From Verrucomicrobiales bacterium (GTDB taxonomy: Bacteria > Verrucomicrobiota > Verrucomicrobiia > Limisphaerales > UBA11358), in the NCBI GenBank assembly GCA_028712475.1, contig JAQTQB010000001.1, positions 248,001 to 312,000 on the forward strand: a DNA stretch of 64,000 bases. The letters are read 5' to 3'. Position 1 is the first letter of the stretch, and every line of letters begins with the position of its first letter. Under the pieces are notes generated by a model. That model worked only from the letters and a program-made list of their open reading frames with translations, was not told the DNA's origin and searched no databases. The translations under genes were made by a program, and so were the position numbers. This document shows positions 44,657 through 53,697 of this stretch, piece by piece.

Positions 44657-46369
44657 ATGAAGCTGCTTGCCCGCCTCATAAAAATTTTGTCCGGAGTCCA
44701 GACGGGCGCCGAAGAGGAAATCAGCCGCCTCGAACATGGCGCGCATTTCTGCGTTCTTGTCTGGAAAAGTTTCGTCCGCAACCGCTGTCCCGTGCGGGCG
44801 GCGGCGCTTTCTTTCACCACCTTGCTGGCGCTCATCCCCATGCTCGCCGTGGCCATCGGCGTCACGAGCAGCTTGCTGAAGAAGGAGGGTGAGCAGGAGA
44901 TTTACGAGTTCATTGATAAAGTGGTCTCCAACGTGATGCCGCCCGCGACGTTCAATGCCAACAGCGGCAGTGCGGCACTCAATTTGAGCCCCGGTTTCTC
45001 CGTCCCGCTCACGTTGGCCAATCCGCCCGCCAACACCAATGCCCTCACCGCCTCGACCAACTCGGAAACCAACCAGGTGACGACGCCAAACGCGGTGACC
45101 ACGGGCGACAGCGAACGTGTGGTCACCGCGCAAATGGAGGCGGCGAAATGGATTCATGAATTCATCCAGAAAACGCAAAGCGGCACGCTCGGCGTGGTCG
45201 GGATGCTGTTGCTGGTGGTGGTCGCCATCCAGATGCTGGCGAACATCGAGGAGACGTTCAACGACATCTGGGGCGTCACGCGCGGGCGGAACTGGCTTTC
45301 ACGCATCGTCCTCTATTGGACGACGATCACGCTCGGCCCGCTGTTGCTGGCCGGCGCGCTGGGACTGGCGGGCAGCCCGCATTTCCAGGCCACCAAGGGC
45401 GCAGTCACCGGAACCCTCGTCGGGGGTTTTGCGTTTCAACTGCTGCCGCTCGTCATACTGTGGCTGGCATTCGCGCTGGCCTACCGGCTGGTGCCGAACA
45501 CAAAAATCCATTTCGGCGCGGCGCTGGTCGGCGGCCTCGTCGGCGGGACGTTGTGGCATTTGAACGGCGTCCTGGGATTTCTGTTCGTCTCGCGGGTTGC
45601 GAGCTACGCCAAGGTCTATGGCATCCTCGGCCTGGTGCCGGTGTTCATGGCCGGGCTGTATTTTTCGTGGCTGATCCTGCTGTTCGGCGCGCAGGTCGCC
45701 TACGCGTTCCAAAACCGCCGGTCGTATCTGCAGGACAAGCTGATTGAAAACGTGAACCAGCGCGGACGTGAATTCATCGCGCTGCGGCTGATGACCTGCA
45801 TCGGGCAGCGCTTTCAAGGCGGCCAGCCGCCGGTCTCGCTCCAGAAAATTTCCGTGGAGCTGGGAATTCCCTCCCGGCTGGTGCAGCAGGTGGTGCAGAC
45901 GCTGCTCGCCGCGCGCCTCGTCGTGGAAACCGGCGGCAACGAACCCGGCTATGCGCCCGCGCGCCCGCTCGACACGATCACCGCGCATGACGTTTTGCGC
46001 GCGCTGCGCACGGGCGCGGGCCAGGAACTGCTCATGCGCGACGGCCCGGTGCGCGTGGAGGTTTATGGCGAGTTCGCGCGCATCGAAAAAGCCGAACGCG
46101 ACGCGGCGGAGGCCATCACGCTGCTCGCCCTCGTCAGCCGTGCGGAAACAAAACTGGCATTAGCCGCCACGGAACCGGAAAAACAAATCGCCGCAGCGAT
46201 AGAAAATAAGTTTGCCGAAGAATCGCCCGCCCCGGTTTCGCCGGCACCCGCCACCACCACTCCGGTTGAAATAGAAAGCGAGGTAGTCGGGCCAACGAAG
46301 GCAACCATTTCCCCAGCGCCAAAACGCACCGTGACCCTGCCCGATGAGGACCGGGAATTCCCCTTGTGA
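44657..46369 (+). CDS. YihY/BrkB-family membrane protein with winged-helix-like C-terminus
   Basis: A 570-residue protein. Residues about 30-370 are the YihY/virulence factor BrkB domain with six membrane segments (CPVRAAALSFTTLLALIPMLAVAIG, NIEETFNDIWGVTRGRNWLSR, YAKVYGILGLVPVFMAGLYFSWLILLFGAQVAYAFQN). A long Ser/Thr/Asn-rich insert of about 80 residues lies between segments 1 and 2. A helix-turn-helix-like segment (ISVELGIPSRLVQQVVQTLLAARLV) and an acidic Pro-rich tail follow. Function unknown. ATG 44657 is preferred; GTG 44645 is possible. Confidence 0.85.
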   Translation: MKLLARLIKILSGVQTGAEEEISRLEHGAHFCVLVWKSFVRNRCPVRAAALSFTTLLALIPMLAVAIGVTSSLLKKEGEQEIYEFIDKVVSNVMPPATFNANSGSAALNLSPGFSVPLTLANPPANTNALTASTNSETNQVTTPNAVTTGDSERVVTAQMEAAKWIHEFIQKTQSGTLGVVGMLLLVVVAIQMLANIEETFNDIWGVTRGRNWLSRIVLYWTTITLGPLLLAGALGLAGSPHFQATKGAVTGTLVGGFAFQLLPLVILWLAFALAYRLVPNTKIHFGAALVGGLVGGTLWHLNGVLGFLFVSRVASYAKVYGILGLVPVFMAGLYFSWLILLFGAQVAYAFQNRRSYLQDKLIENVNQRGREFIALRLMTCIGQRFQGGQPPVSLQKISVELGIPSRLVQQVVQTLLAARLVVETGGNEPGYAPARPLDTITAHDVLRALRTGAGQELLMRDGPVRVEVYGEFARIEKAERDAAEAITLLALVSRAETKLALAATEPEKQIAAAIENKFAEESPAPVSPAPATTTPVEIESEVVGPTKATISPAPKRTVTLPDEDREFPL

Positions 46370-46408
46370 ATCGTAGCGTCAGGCGAGGACACCCGCCGCC
46401 ACCACACC

Positions 46409-47038
46409 CTACCAGTCCTTGACCGGTTTCCGGGGATCGCGCGGCTTTCCGTCCGGCTTGAGTTGAAGAACCTGTTCGTCGCCCTTTTGCGCGTCCAGCA
46501 ACCGCTTCGCCTCCTCCGGCGTCATCTGGCCCGGCGCCATCGGCTGACCTTCCGCATTTTTATCTTCGGGCTTCTCGCCATCTTTTTTTTCAGGTGAAGA
46601 CTTTTGCTGATCCTTCTGCTTTTGCTGCTCGTCTTTCTTCTGATCCGCCTTTTTTTGATCTTCCTGTTTCTGTTCGTCCTGCTTCTTTTGCTCCTGCGAT
46701 TTCTGCTGCTGCGATTGATCCTGCTGCTTTTGGTTTTGCTGATCCTTTTGATCCTGCTGTTGTTGCTGCTGGTCTTTTTGATCTTGCTGCTGCTGATTCT
46801 GTTGCTGCTGTTGCTGGCTCTGTTGTTTGAGCAGTTCATCCAGCTTTTTCAATTTTTCATCGTCGGGATAAAGTTTCAGCCCCATGTCCACCGCCGCCCT
46901 GGCCTGGGCGACGTTGTTGGAAATATAGAACTGCGCGCCGCTGTGAAAAAAATCATCGGCGGGCGCGAGCTGGGCGCAAGCTTTCTGCGCCGCACACAGC
47001 AGCAGACTAAGGCTGATGAGGAGTGGCAATCGCATCAA
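46409..47038 (-). CDS. Exported Q/K-rich low-complexity protein of the bat operon
   Basis: A 209-residue protein with a signal peptide (LLISLSLLLCAAQKACAQ). A short TPR-like helix pair follows (FHSGAQFYISNNVAQARAAVDMGLKLYPDD), then about 90 residues made almost only of Gln, Lys, Asp and Glu, and a C-terminal MTPEEAKRLLDAQKGDEQVL helix. Similar proteins close Bat operons in related phyla. Its 5' end overlaps batB/C by 32 bp. The repetitive codons make this gene prone to expansion and contraction. Confidence 0.82.
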   Translation of the reverse strand: MMRLPLLISLSLLLCAAQKACAQLAPADDFFHSGAQFYISNNVAQARAAVDMGLKLYPDDEKLKKLDELLKQQSQQQQQQNQQQQDQKDQQQQQQDQKDQQNQKQQDQSQQQKSQEQKKQDEQKQEDQKKADQKKDEQQKQKDQQKSSPEKKDGEKPEDKNAEGQPMAPGQMTPEEAKRLLDAQKGDEQVLQLKPDGKPRDPRKPVKDW

Positions 47039-48692
47039 TGTCCTTCAGTTTTTTGGTGAACTCTTCAAATTGTCTGGCCGCGATTTTATTTTGCATCAGC
47101 GCGTCCATGATTTCCACGGCGCGATGGTAATTCCGCTGCCGCACCGCCGCATCGGCATCCGCCCGCGCCCGGCGCATCGCTTCACGGAACGCCTTGATCT
47201 GCTCCACGCCGTTTTTGACAAACGCGAGATTAAACGCCGCATCCACATCGTTGGTGTTGAGCGCGGCGGCGCGCTCATAACTTTTGATGGCCGTCTCCCA
47301 CGTTTCTTGCAGGCCGTCCAGATCTTTGGCTGCCGCGCCCATGCGATACTGCGTGTTGCCCAGATTGTAGTAAGCCTGCTGCTGCAATTTCAAATCCGGT
47401 GCCGTCGTCACCAAAGTGAACGCCTTCGCCGCCTCGTCAAAATTGGTGCCACGATACGCCGCCGCGCCGGCGTTGAAAATCAGGCGCAAGTCATTCGTCT
47501 GCACCTGCGCCATCCGCTCGTATTCCGCCAGCGCGTTCGTGTAGTTGCCAGCCTTGTAATCACGCAGCGCGTCGGCGGGCGAAGCCAGCGCGACGCTGGG
47601 AACTAAAAGCAGCAAGAATATCATGGCCGCCGCCGGCTTTGGAACGCCGGTTTCCGACCCGGCGCTTTTCGATTGAGACTTCAATTCACGCCGGGTCGGA
47701 GACCGGCGCTCCGGCAAAAACATCTCCGCCAGCAACACCAGAGCCGCCGCCGCCAGCGGCCAATGAAACTGTTCGTGATAGCGCCGCACCAGTTTTTCCT
47801 TCCCCTCCGACTTTGGCAGCGGCTCCAGCCCGCGTTCGTAAAGTGTGTTGATGGTGTCCGCGCCGCGCAACGGCAGGTAAAACCCGCCCGCCGCCCCGGA
47901 GATCTGCTGGAGCAGCGGTTCATTCAAGTGCGATTTCACCACGTTGCCCTGCCCGTCGCGGACATAATCGGAATTTCCGCTCGCATCTGTCACGCGGATC
48001 AAATCGCCCGCCGCCGTGCCGATGCCGATGGTGAAAATTTTGAGCCCCGCATCCGCCGCTTTCTTCGCCGCCGCCAGTGCGCCCTCGTCGTTGTCCTCGC
48101 CGTCGGTAAACACGACCAAAACTTTGAAATGATCCTTCTCCTTGAACGCCGTCAATGCCGTGTCAATCGCCGCCGCCAGCGCCGTGCCGCCCTGCGGAAT
48201 GGAGTTCACATCCAGCGCCTGCAAGCTCTGCTGGAACGCCGTGTTGTCAATCGTCAGCGGACAGGCCAGAAACGCATCGCCCGCAAACGCCACCAGTCCC
48301 ATGCGATCCGTGCCCGCTTTTTGCATCAGCTCCAGTGCGGCAAGCTTCGCGCGCGCCAGGCGGTCCGGTGCGATGTCCGTTGCGAGCATGGATTTGGATG
48401 TGTCCACCGCCACCACGATGTCCAGCCCACGCTGCTCAACTTCCTGCAAATCAAAGCCATGCTGCGGCCGCGCCAGGGTGATGACCAAAAAGGTCACTGC
48501 TAAAATTAACCATGCCAGCCGCATTTTCCGCCGGAATGGAGAAATCCCGACCGTCAACTGCGACAGCAGCCGCGCCTCGACGAATTGCGTCAGCAATTTC
48601 TGTCGCGCCCGCTCTGCCCACCAGAAAAACAGCCAGAGCGCCGGCGGAATCACCAGCAGAAGCCAAAGAATTTGTGGATGCTCGAACCTCAT
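47007..48692 (-). CDS. VWA-TPR fusion, BatB plus BatC-like
   Basis: A 561-residue membrane protein. Two membrane segments near the N-terminus are followed by a von Willebrand A domain with an intact MIDAS (DTSKS at 97-101, FTDGEDNDE later) and a third segment (WPLAAAALVLLAEMFL). Then comes a second hydrophobic signal-like segment (AAAMIFLLLLVPSVALASPADA) and four TPR-like repeats. In other Bat operons the two halves are separate genes, BatB and BatC. The linker between them (about residues 327-351) is encoded by a palindromic repeat. Bat proteins are linked with stress and oxygen tolerance. Confidence 0.9.
   Translation of the reverse strand: MRFEHPQILWLLLVIPPALWLFFWWAERARQKLLTQFVEARLLSQLTVGISPFRRKMRLAWLILAVTFLVITLARPQHGFDLQEVEQRGLDIVVAVDTSKSMLATDIAPDRLARAKLAALELMQKAGTDRMGLVAFAGDAFLACPLTIDNTAFQQSLQALDVNSIPQGGTALAAAIDTALTAFKEKDHFKVLVVFTDGEDNDEGALAAAKKAADAGLKIFTIGIGTAAGDLIRVTDASGNSDYVRDGQGNVVKSHLNEPLLQQISGAAGGFYLPLRGADTINTLYERGLEPLPKSEGKEKLVRRYHEQFHWPLAAAALVLLAEMFLPERRSPTRRELKSQSKSAGSETGVPKPAAAMIFLLLLVPSVALASPADALRDYKAGNYTNALAEYERMAQVQTNDLRLIFNAGAAAYRGTNFDEAAKAFTLVTTAPDLKLQQQAYYNLGNTQYRMGAAAKDLDGLQETWETAIKSYERAAALNTNDVDAAFNLAFVKNGVEQIKAFREAMRRARADADAAVRQRNYHRAVEIMDALMQNKIAARQFEEFTKKLKDIDAIATPHQP
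47641..47713. repeat. Palindromic repeat inside the batB/C coding sequence
   Basis: The left arm ACGCCGGTTTCCGACCCGGC and the right arm GCCGGGTCGGAGACCGGCGC are near-perfect reverse complements about 22 bases apart. It is read in frame as a basic linker (ERRSPTRRELKSQSKSAGSE...). Confidence 0.85.
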
Positions 48693-48698
48693 TTATGA

Positions 48699-49141
<443 letters not shown>

Positions 49142-49143
49142 AT

Positions 49144-50151
49144 TCATGGCAGCCTCCGAAACACAGTTTGCCCCAGCACCAGCTCGACGAGCAGCAAGGC
49201 CAGCCCGCCCAGGACGAACCACGGGAACAGCTCCTTGAACTCCGTGTATTTGTTGATCGTCACCTCGGTCTTTTCCAGCTTGTCAATTTCCGCGTAGATC
49301 TGCCGGAACCGTTCGGCATTGTCCGCGCGATAGTATTTTCCGCCGGTAGCGTCCGCGATTTTCTGCAACGTCTCTTCATCCACGTCCACCGGCACATTTT
49401 GATAGACCATCTGGCCGGTGTAGGGATTCCGGCCGACCGGCATCGGCGCAGTGCCTTGTTCCCCGATGCCAATCGTATAAACCTTGATGCCCAGTGCGCG
49501 CGCCGCATCGGCGGCCATGAGCGGCTGGATTTTGCCCGCATTATTTTGTCCGTCTGTCATCAGGATCACGATTTTACTTTTGGACTTCAAATCGCGCAAC
49601 CGGTTCACCGCCGTCCCTAGCGCGTCACCAATTGCGGTCTGATTTTGGTTGATGGACCCGATTTCCAGCCGGTCCAGGTTCTCGTGCAAAAATTCATGGT
49701 CCAGCGTCAGCGGCGTGGCGATGTAAGCCTGCGAAGCGAACACCACCAGCCCGATGCGGTCGCCCGGTCGCTCATCAATGAACTTCTTCAACACCGAGCG
49801 CGCCATGTTGAACCGGTTCACGCGCGCGCCTCTGACCACAAAATCCTCCGACAACATGCTGCCCGAAAGATCGAACGCCACCGCGATGTCCACGCCGCTC
49901 GCCTTCACCGTCGTCCCGCCGCCAATCGTCAAACGCGGTTGCGCCAGCGCAACGATGAAAATGGCCAGGACCAGCCAGCGCAACGCCGCCAACAATCCGC
50001 CCGCCCGTGAACGCCGTGCCCGCGTCAAACCTTCCACCAGCTTCACCGACGAATACAGAAACGCCGGCGACCGGCCGCGTCTGCCTTTCAGCCACGCCAT
50101 CAGCGGCAGCAGCAAAAGCAGCAGCAGAAAATATGGATGGGCAAAGGTCAT
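49144..50151 (-). CDS. batA: VWA-domain membrane protein BatA
   Basis: A 335-residue protein with two N-terminal and one C-terminal membrane segments around a von Willebrand A domain. The MIDAS is intact (DLSGS at 94-98, MTDGQNNAG later). It lies directly after the DUF4381 gene with a 4-bp overlap, and the order DUF58-DUF4381-batA is typical of Bat operons. The start codon is part of the last unit of a heptamer run. The stop codon (TGA in an ATGA context) touches the S23-bearing element. Confidence 0.92.
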   Translation of the reverse strand: MTFAHPYFLLLLLLLPLMAWLKGRRGRSPAFLYSSVKLVEGLTRARRSRAGGLLAALRWLVLAIFIVALAQPRLTIGGGTTVKASGVDIAVAFDLSGSMLSEDFVVRGARVNRFNMARSVLKKFIDERPGDRIGLVVFASQAYIATPLTLDHEFLHENLDRLEIGSINQNQTAIGDALGTAVNRLRDLKSKSKIVILMTDGQNNAGKIQPLMAADAARALGIKVYTIGIGEQGTAPMPVGRNPYTGQMVYQNVPVDVDEETLQKIADATGGKYYRADNAERFRQIYAEIDKLEKTEVTINKYTEFKELFPWFVLGGLALLLVELVLGQTVFRRLP

Positions 50152-50714
50152 CTGGGGTCTGGCGTCTGGGGTCTGGCGTCTGGGCTTTCGATGTGCGGCT
50201 CGGTTTCTTCGACCAGTTTCACCGCCGAGCAGTGCAGTTCGCGCAATTCCGTTTCGCGCGGCTCATACTTGGCGAATTTCACGAGGTCGCAGCTCTCCAG
50301 AAAATCGCCGAGGCTTTCTTTTTGTTCCGTCGCCAGCAGATCCGTGCCGCTCAACTCGCGCAGAAATTCCTCCGTCGTCCGCTCCGGCGCGTGAAAATTG
50401 AAACGTTCCTCCAGATAAGTCCGTGCCGTGTCGGAAACTGCGATGACAAATGGTTTCGGCTGCGCGATGAGCGCGAGCGCTTCCTCCAATTTTTGCTTCG
50501 CGCGGACATGCGCCGGCACCGGCGGCACGAAAGCCGCCTGCAAACGTCGTTTCTGCCACCAGCGCCACAGGAAAAAGGCGGCAACCGCCAAAACAATGAT
50601 GGCAAGTGCCGCTGGCACCCAGGCCCAGCCGTTCGGAATTTCAATCGGCGGCTTGATGTCGCGGATGTCGTTGGCGACCGGAACGGCGGCTTGCGCTGTT
50701 GTATTCGTAATCAT
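50148..50714 (-). CDS. DUF4381-like membrane protein of the bat operon
   Basis: A 188-residue protein with one membrane segment (WVPAALAIIVLAVAAFFLWRWW, about residues 31-52) and a cytoplasmic helical domain (RAKQKLEEALALI, SDTARTYLEERFNFHAPERTTEEFL). This matches the DUF4381 proteins between DUF58 and BatA. It overlaps both neighbours by 4 bp. Its last 12 residues are encoded by heptamer repeats and are probably not part of the native fold. Confidence 0.85.
   Translation of the reverse strand: MITNTTAQAAVPVANDIRDIKPPIEIPNGWAWVPAALAIIVLAVAAFFLWRWWQKRRLQAAFVPPVPAHVRAKQKLEEALALIAQPKPFVIAVSDTARTYLEERFNFHAPERTTEEFLRELSGTDLLATEQKESLGDFLESCDLVKFAKYEPRETELRELHCSAVKLVEETEPHIESPDARPQTPDPR
50149..50183 (-). 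repeat. Heptamer run at the DUF4381/batA junction (unit CCAGACS)
   Basis: On the minus strand: CCAGACG, CCAGACC, CCAGACG, CCAGACC, then CCAGATG, where ATG is the batA start. The run is also coding: it gives DUF4381 its C-terminal SPDARPQTPDPR. No inverted partner was found nearby. Confidence 0.8.
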
Positions 50715-51619
50715 CCGCGCAGCCTCCGCTTTTCCCGCGTCTCGAAAAATTTGCCCAGAGTCGCGCCGTAGGCTTCGTTCGTGCGCAGTTGAATCGAATC
50801 AATTCCCGACGAACGGAACTGTTTGGCCAGATCGGCGATCTGTTTCTGTTGGCGCAACGCAAACGCATCGCGGCTGCTCGCGCTGCCGGTATTTACCTCG
50901 AGAATCTCGCCGGTCTCCGCGTCCTCCAACGTCAGGCGGCCCAGCGCGGGCAGTTCCAGTTCGTGCTTGTCGGTGATCTGCACCGCGACCACATCGTGCT
51001 TGCGATTCAACATGCGCAGCCGGGTTTGCGTCAGCTTGGGCAGCACGCCCGCCGAATCGGGTGAAATGAAATCCGACACGACCACCGTGATCGCCCGGTG
51101 CGCCGTGACCCGCGCCATGAATTCCAACGCGTCCACCAGATTTGTTCCCCGCTTCTTTGGTTCAAAAAATAAAACTTCCCGGATGACCCGCAGCACATGC
51201 TTGCGGCCTTTGCGCGGCGGGATGAATTTCTCCACTTCGTCGCTGAAGAGGATGAGGCCGACCTTGTCGTTGTTGCGGATGGCGGAAAAGGCGAGCACCG
51301 AAGCAATTTCCGCCGCGAGTTCGCGTTTGGATTGCCCGCGCGATCCGAACAGGCCCGACCCGCTCACGTCCACGACGAGCATGAGCGTGAGTTCGCGTTC
51401 CTCGACGAACTTCTTGATGAACGGATGATTCATCCGCGCGGTGACGTTCCAGTCAATCGCGCGCACGTCATCGCCGGGCTGGTATTCGCGCACCTCGTCG
51501 AAGTTCATGCCCTGGCCCTTGAAGACGGAATGATACTGGCCCGCGAGCGTTTCGGTCACGATGCGGTTGGTGCGCAGCTCGATCTGCCGGATTTTTTTGA
51601 GAATTTCTCGCGGTATCAT
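50711..51619 (-). CDS. DUF58-domain protein of the bat operon
   Basis: A 302-residue protein with the DUF58 core GMNFDEVREYQPGDDVRAIDWNVTARM and a VWA-like fold (LTLMLVVDVSGSGLFGS). Such proteins act with MoxR ATPases. Start at MIPREILKKIRQIELRT (51619). The first 27 codons have a second copy at 52468-52548, upstream of the toxin-antitoxin cassette. The two copies differ at four third-codon positions within codons 2-5, all silent, and are otherwise identical. The functional gene is thus the downstream copy. Confidence 0.93.
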   Translation of the reverse strand: MIPREILKKIRQIELRTNRIVTETLAGQYHSVFKGQGMNFDEVREYQPGDDVRAIDWNVTARMNHPFIKKFVEERELTLMLVVDVSGSGLFGSRGQSKRELAAEIASVLAFSAIRNNDKVGLILFSDEVEKFIPPRKGRKHVLRVIREVLFFEPKKRGTNLVDALEFMARVTAHRAITVVVSDFISPDSAGVLPKLTQTRLRMLNRKHDVVAVQITDKHELELPALGRLTLEDAETGEILEVNTGSASSRDAFALRQQKQIADLAKQFRSSGIDSIQLRTNEAYGATLGKFFETREKRRLRG

Positions 51620-51658
51620 GCGCTTGCAAAATGTCTTTGGCCAAACCAGTTTAATTCC

Positions 51659-51922
51659 ATGAGTGCGACCAAAATTCTCGAAGAATTGCGCCGGATGCCT
51701 GAAAACGAACGGCGCGAAACCGTCCAGCAAATCTTGGATGAATTTACCGGATTCGACGACGAACTGACGCCAGAACAAATCGCTGAACTCGAACGCCGAG
51801 CCGAAGAGCTGCGGCAGCACCCCGAACGTGGAATTCCAGCAGAACAAGTTTTTGCTGAAATTGAAGAACGGCTCGCCGCGCGGCGGAAAAACCCTGCTTG
51901 CGCGAACAAACCAAAGGAGTAA
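51659..51922 (+). CDS. Addiction-module antitoxin-like protein
   Basis: An 87-residue acidic helical protein of the 'putative addiction module component' type (MSATKILEELRRMPENERRE ... LTPEQIAELERRAEELRQHPERGIPAEQVFAEIEERL). It is a paralogue of the next gene and lies 9 bp before it. It is antisense to the bat operon. Confidence 0.75.
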   Translation: MSATKILEELRRMPENERRETVQQILDEFTGFDDELTPEQIAELERRAEELRQHPERGIPAEQVFAEIEERLAARRKNPACANKPKE

Positions 51923-51931
51923 ATTGCCGCC

Positions 51932-52162
51932 ATGAGTGCGACCGAAGTTTTTGCCGCTGCCAAGGCGCTGCCGCTCGATAAACGCATCAAGCTGGCGCAG
52001 GATTTGTGGGACGACATCGCCGGAAACGGCTTCGATCCTGACCTGACACCGGAGCAGGCCGCCGAACTGGATCGCCGTCTGGCTGAATTCGAGAAAAACC
52101 CGCGCCGCGGAATTCCTTTGGAGCAGGTCAAAGCTGAAATGCGGGAACGTTTCGGCTGGTGA
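51932..52162 (+). CDS. Addiction-module antitoxin
   Basis: A 76-residue protein ([29 protein letters not shown] ... [16 protein letters not shown]) of the same family as the preceding one. It overlaps the RelE/ParE-like toxin gene by 4 bp, the usual type II arrangement. Likely to bind and neutralise that toxin and to repress the operon. Confidence 0.87.
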   Translation: MSATEVFAAAKALPLDKRIKLAQDLWDDIAGNGFDPDLTPEQAAELDRRLAEFEKNPRRGIPLEQVKAEMRERFGW

Positions 52163-52464
52163 TGAATCTGGACTCCCTCTTCGAGCCGGAAGCCAAGGCC
52201 GAATTTTTCGAGGCCATCGCCTGGTATGAAAATGAATCTCCCGGCTTGGGGAAGGAATTTGCCTCCGAAGTTCTTGGTGCGGTGGACCGGGCGCTGCTTC
52301 AGCCGGAACTCTTTCGCAAAGTGCGTGGCCGCGCTCGCAAAGTCCGATTGAAACGCTTCAAGGCATACAGCATCTACTTCGCAATCAAGGATGACGTTTT
52401 CTCTGTGGTTTCGGTTTTTCACGGCGCGCGGAATCCAGCGGAACTGCGGCGGCGGCTGAAATGA
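52159..52464 (+). CDS. RelE/ParE-family toxin
   Basis: A 101-residue basic protein with the family pattern [24 protein letters not shown] and the C-terminal strands [28 protein letters not shown]. Either an mRNA endonuclease or a gyrase inhibitor; the sequence does not decide. It ends 3 bp before the duplicated DUF58 5' end. Confidence 0.88.
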   Translation: MMNLDSLFEPEAKAEFFEAIAWYENESPGLGKEFASEVLGAVDRALLQPELFRKVRGRARKVRLKRFKAYSIYFAIKDDVFSVVSVFHGARNPAELRRRLK

Positions 52465-52467
52465 ACA

Positions 52468-52548
52468 GCCCGCGAGCGTTTCGGTCACGATGCGGTTGGT
52501 GCGCAGCTCGATCTGCCGGATTTTTTTGAGAATCTCGCGGGGGATCAT
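52468..52548 (-). pseudogene. Duplicated 5' end of the DUF58 gene
   Basis: 81 bp matching 51539-51619 except for four bases. It encodes the ATG and the first 27 residues (MIPREILKKIRQIELRT...) and then runs into the toxin-antitoxin cassette. Its ATG overlaps the ankyrin gene's TGA in an ATGA, so this copy marks the place where DUF58 originally started. Confidence 0.92.
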
Positions 52549-53573
52549 GGGCGCTTTGTTAAAGTTATTTTGGTAATCTTGAAATGCTCAATCACGCTTG
52601 TTGAAGAATGTCGCTCGGCAAAGTGAATCAAGTCTGTTCCATCCGGTAACGCCTTTGTCACATTAGCCCCGGCGGCAATCAAGCACCCCACAACCTCTGC
52701 TCGATCATGCGCTACGGCAAAATGAATTGCCCTCCAACCAGCCGCTTGTTTGTGCTTTGAAATAATTTCCGCTTCCAAATTTGCTCCTAACTTCAAAAGG
52801 CTTTGTATTACATCAAGCGGTGCTGCTGCCGCAGCAGGCATCAAGGGTGTTATTCCTTCGCGGTCTGATTTGTTGACGTCTGGCTGATGCCGCAAGATTT
52901 CGCGGACTATCTCCAACAAAGGTGTAGCTTGACGGGCCAAATCTTTCATAGCGGGCAATGCTGCGGCGTGTGCCGGCACGCCGACCGCGTTCTTGTATGC
53001 AAAAAGCGCCCGAGCCAGAAGACTCTCGCCGGAACTAGCCGTCCCTTCAACGTCAGCACCATTTTTCAGCAGCAAAGAAAAAGTCTTTGATACGGCTCGA
53101 TCAATACACGCTTCTAGAGCGGACGGCACACCCTTGCGGCTTTCGTTGGGATTCACTCCGAAGCGCAGCAGTAGCTCAAAGCAAGAGAATTTCCTTTCCC
53201 ATACGGCGAACGTTAGCAGCGACCTGCCCATCGGTTTGTAATTTGGACTTGCCCCCGCCGCGAGTAACACTTCCGCGATGTCACAGTGTCCGAGTCGGAT
53301 AGCGTGCACCAAGGGTGGCTCGCCAAGAAAATTATCTTTGTTCCGATTTGCTTTGTTTGCAGCGTTCGGATTTTCGCCACCGGCCAGCAATCCTCGCACT
53401 CGTGTTAAATCGCCCTTCAGGACGGCTTGCACAAGCGGTGGCTCGGTCTTGGTGCTGGCGATCTCAACAATACCCGCTTTGAGCAGATTTGTTTTAATAG
53501 CATTAACAGCAGCAGTCGTGGTGAGCGCTCTTTTTTTCATTGGTGTATGATGCATTTTGTTCGCTTGCATCAT
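52545..53573 (-). CDS. Ankyrin-repeat protein
   Basis: A 342-residue protein with about seven ankyrin repeats (EPPLVHAIRLGHCDIAEVLLAAGASPN, GITPLMPAAAAAPLDVIQSLLKLGANLEAE, GWRAIHFAVAHDRAEVVGCLIAAGANV). No signal peptide. Starts at the ATG pair 53573/53570, 13 bp after the duplicated moxR stop. Its stop overlaps the duplicated DUF58 start. These tight junctions show that it was part of the moxR-DUF58 operon before the two toxin-antitoxin cassettes arrived. Its AT-rich codon use differs from the bat genes. Confidence 0.88.
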   Translation of the reverse strand: MMQANKMHHTPMKKRALTTTAAVNAIKTNLLKAGIVEIASTKTEPPLVQAVLKGDLTRVRGLLAGGENPNAANKANRNKDNFLGEPPLVHAIRLGHCDIAEVLLAAGASPNYKPMGRSLLTFAVWERKFSCFELLLRFGVNPNESRKGVPSALEACIDRAVSKTFSLLLKNGADVEGTASSGESLLARALFAYKNAVGVPAHAAALPAMKDLARQATPLLEIVREILRHQPDVNKSDREGITPLMPAAAAAPLDVIQSLLKLGANLEAEIISKHKQAAGWRAIHFAVAHDRAEVVGCLIAAGANVTKALPDGTDLIHFAERHSSTSVIEHFKITKITLTKRP

Positions 53574-53586
53574 TCGATATTTTCGC

Positions 53587-53658
53587 TCACGGCACAGGCA
53601 GTTCATCAAAGATTTTCTGGATGACCGTTTCGCTGGTTTTTTCCCCGGCCCCGGCTTC
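53587..53658 (-). pseudogene. Duplicated 3' end of moxR
   Basis: 72 bp matching 54320-54391 at about 68 positions. It encodes KTSETVIQKIFDELPVP and the stop codon. Two differences are silent; two non-silent ones are at the upstream edge. It sits on the other side of the DUF433/DUF5615 cassette from the intact gene. Confidence 0.92.
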
Positions 53659-53697
53659 CCGCTTGCGGCGGGAAACGTCCGGTGTCATCTTGTCGTC

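Noticed and set aside
51616-52548. Apparent 310-residue protein beginning with the DUF58 N-terminus
   Set aside because: Only the first 27 residues match DUF58. The rest is antisense to the toxin-antitoxin genes. It is the duplicated gene start running into the cassette.
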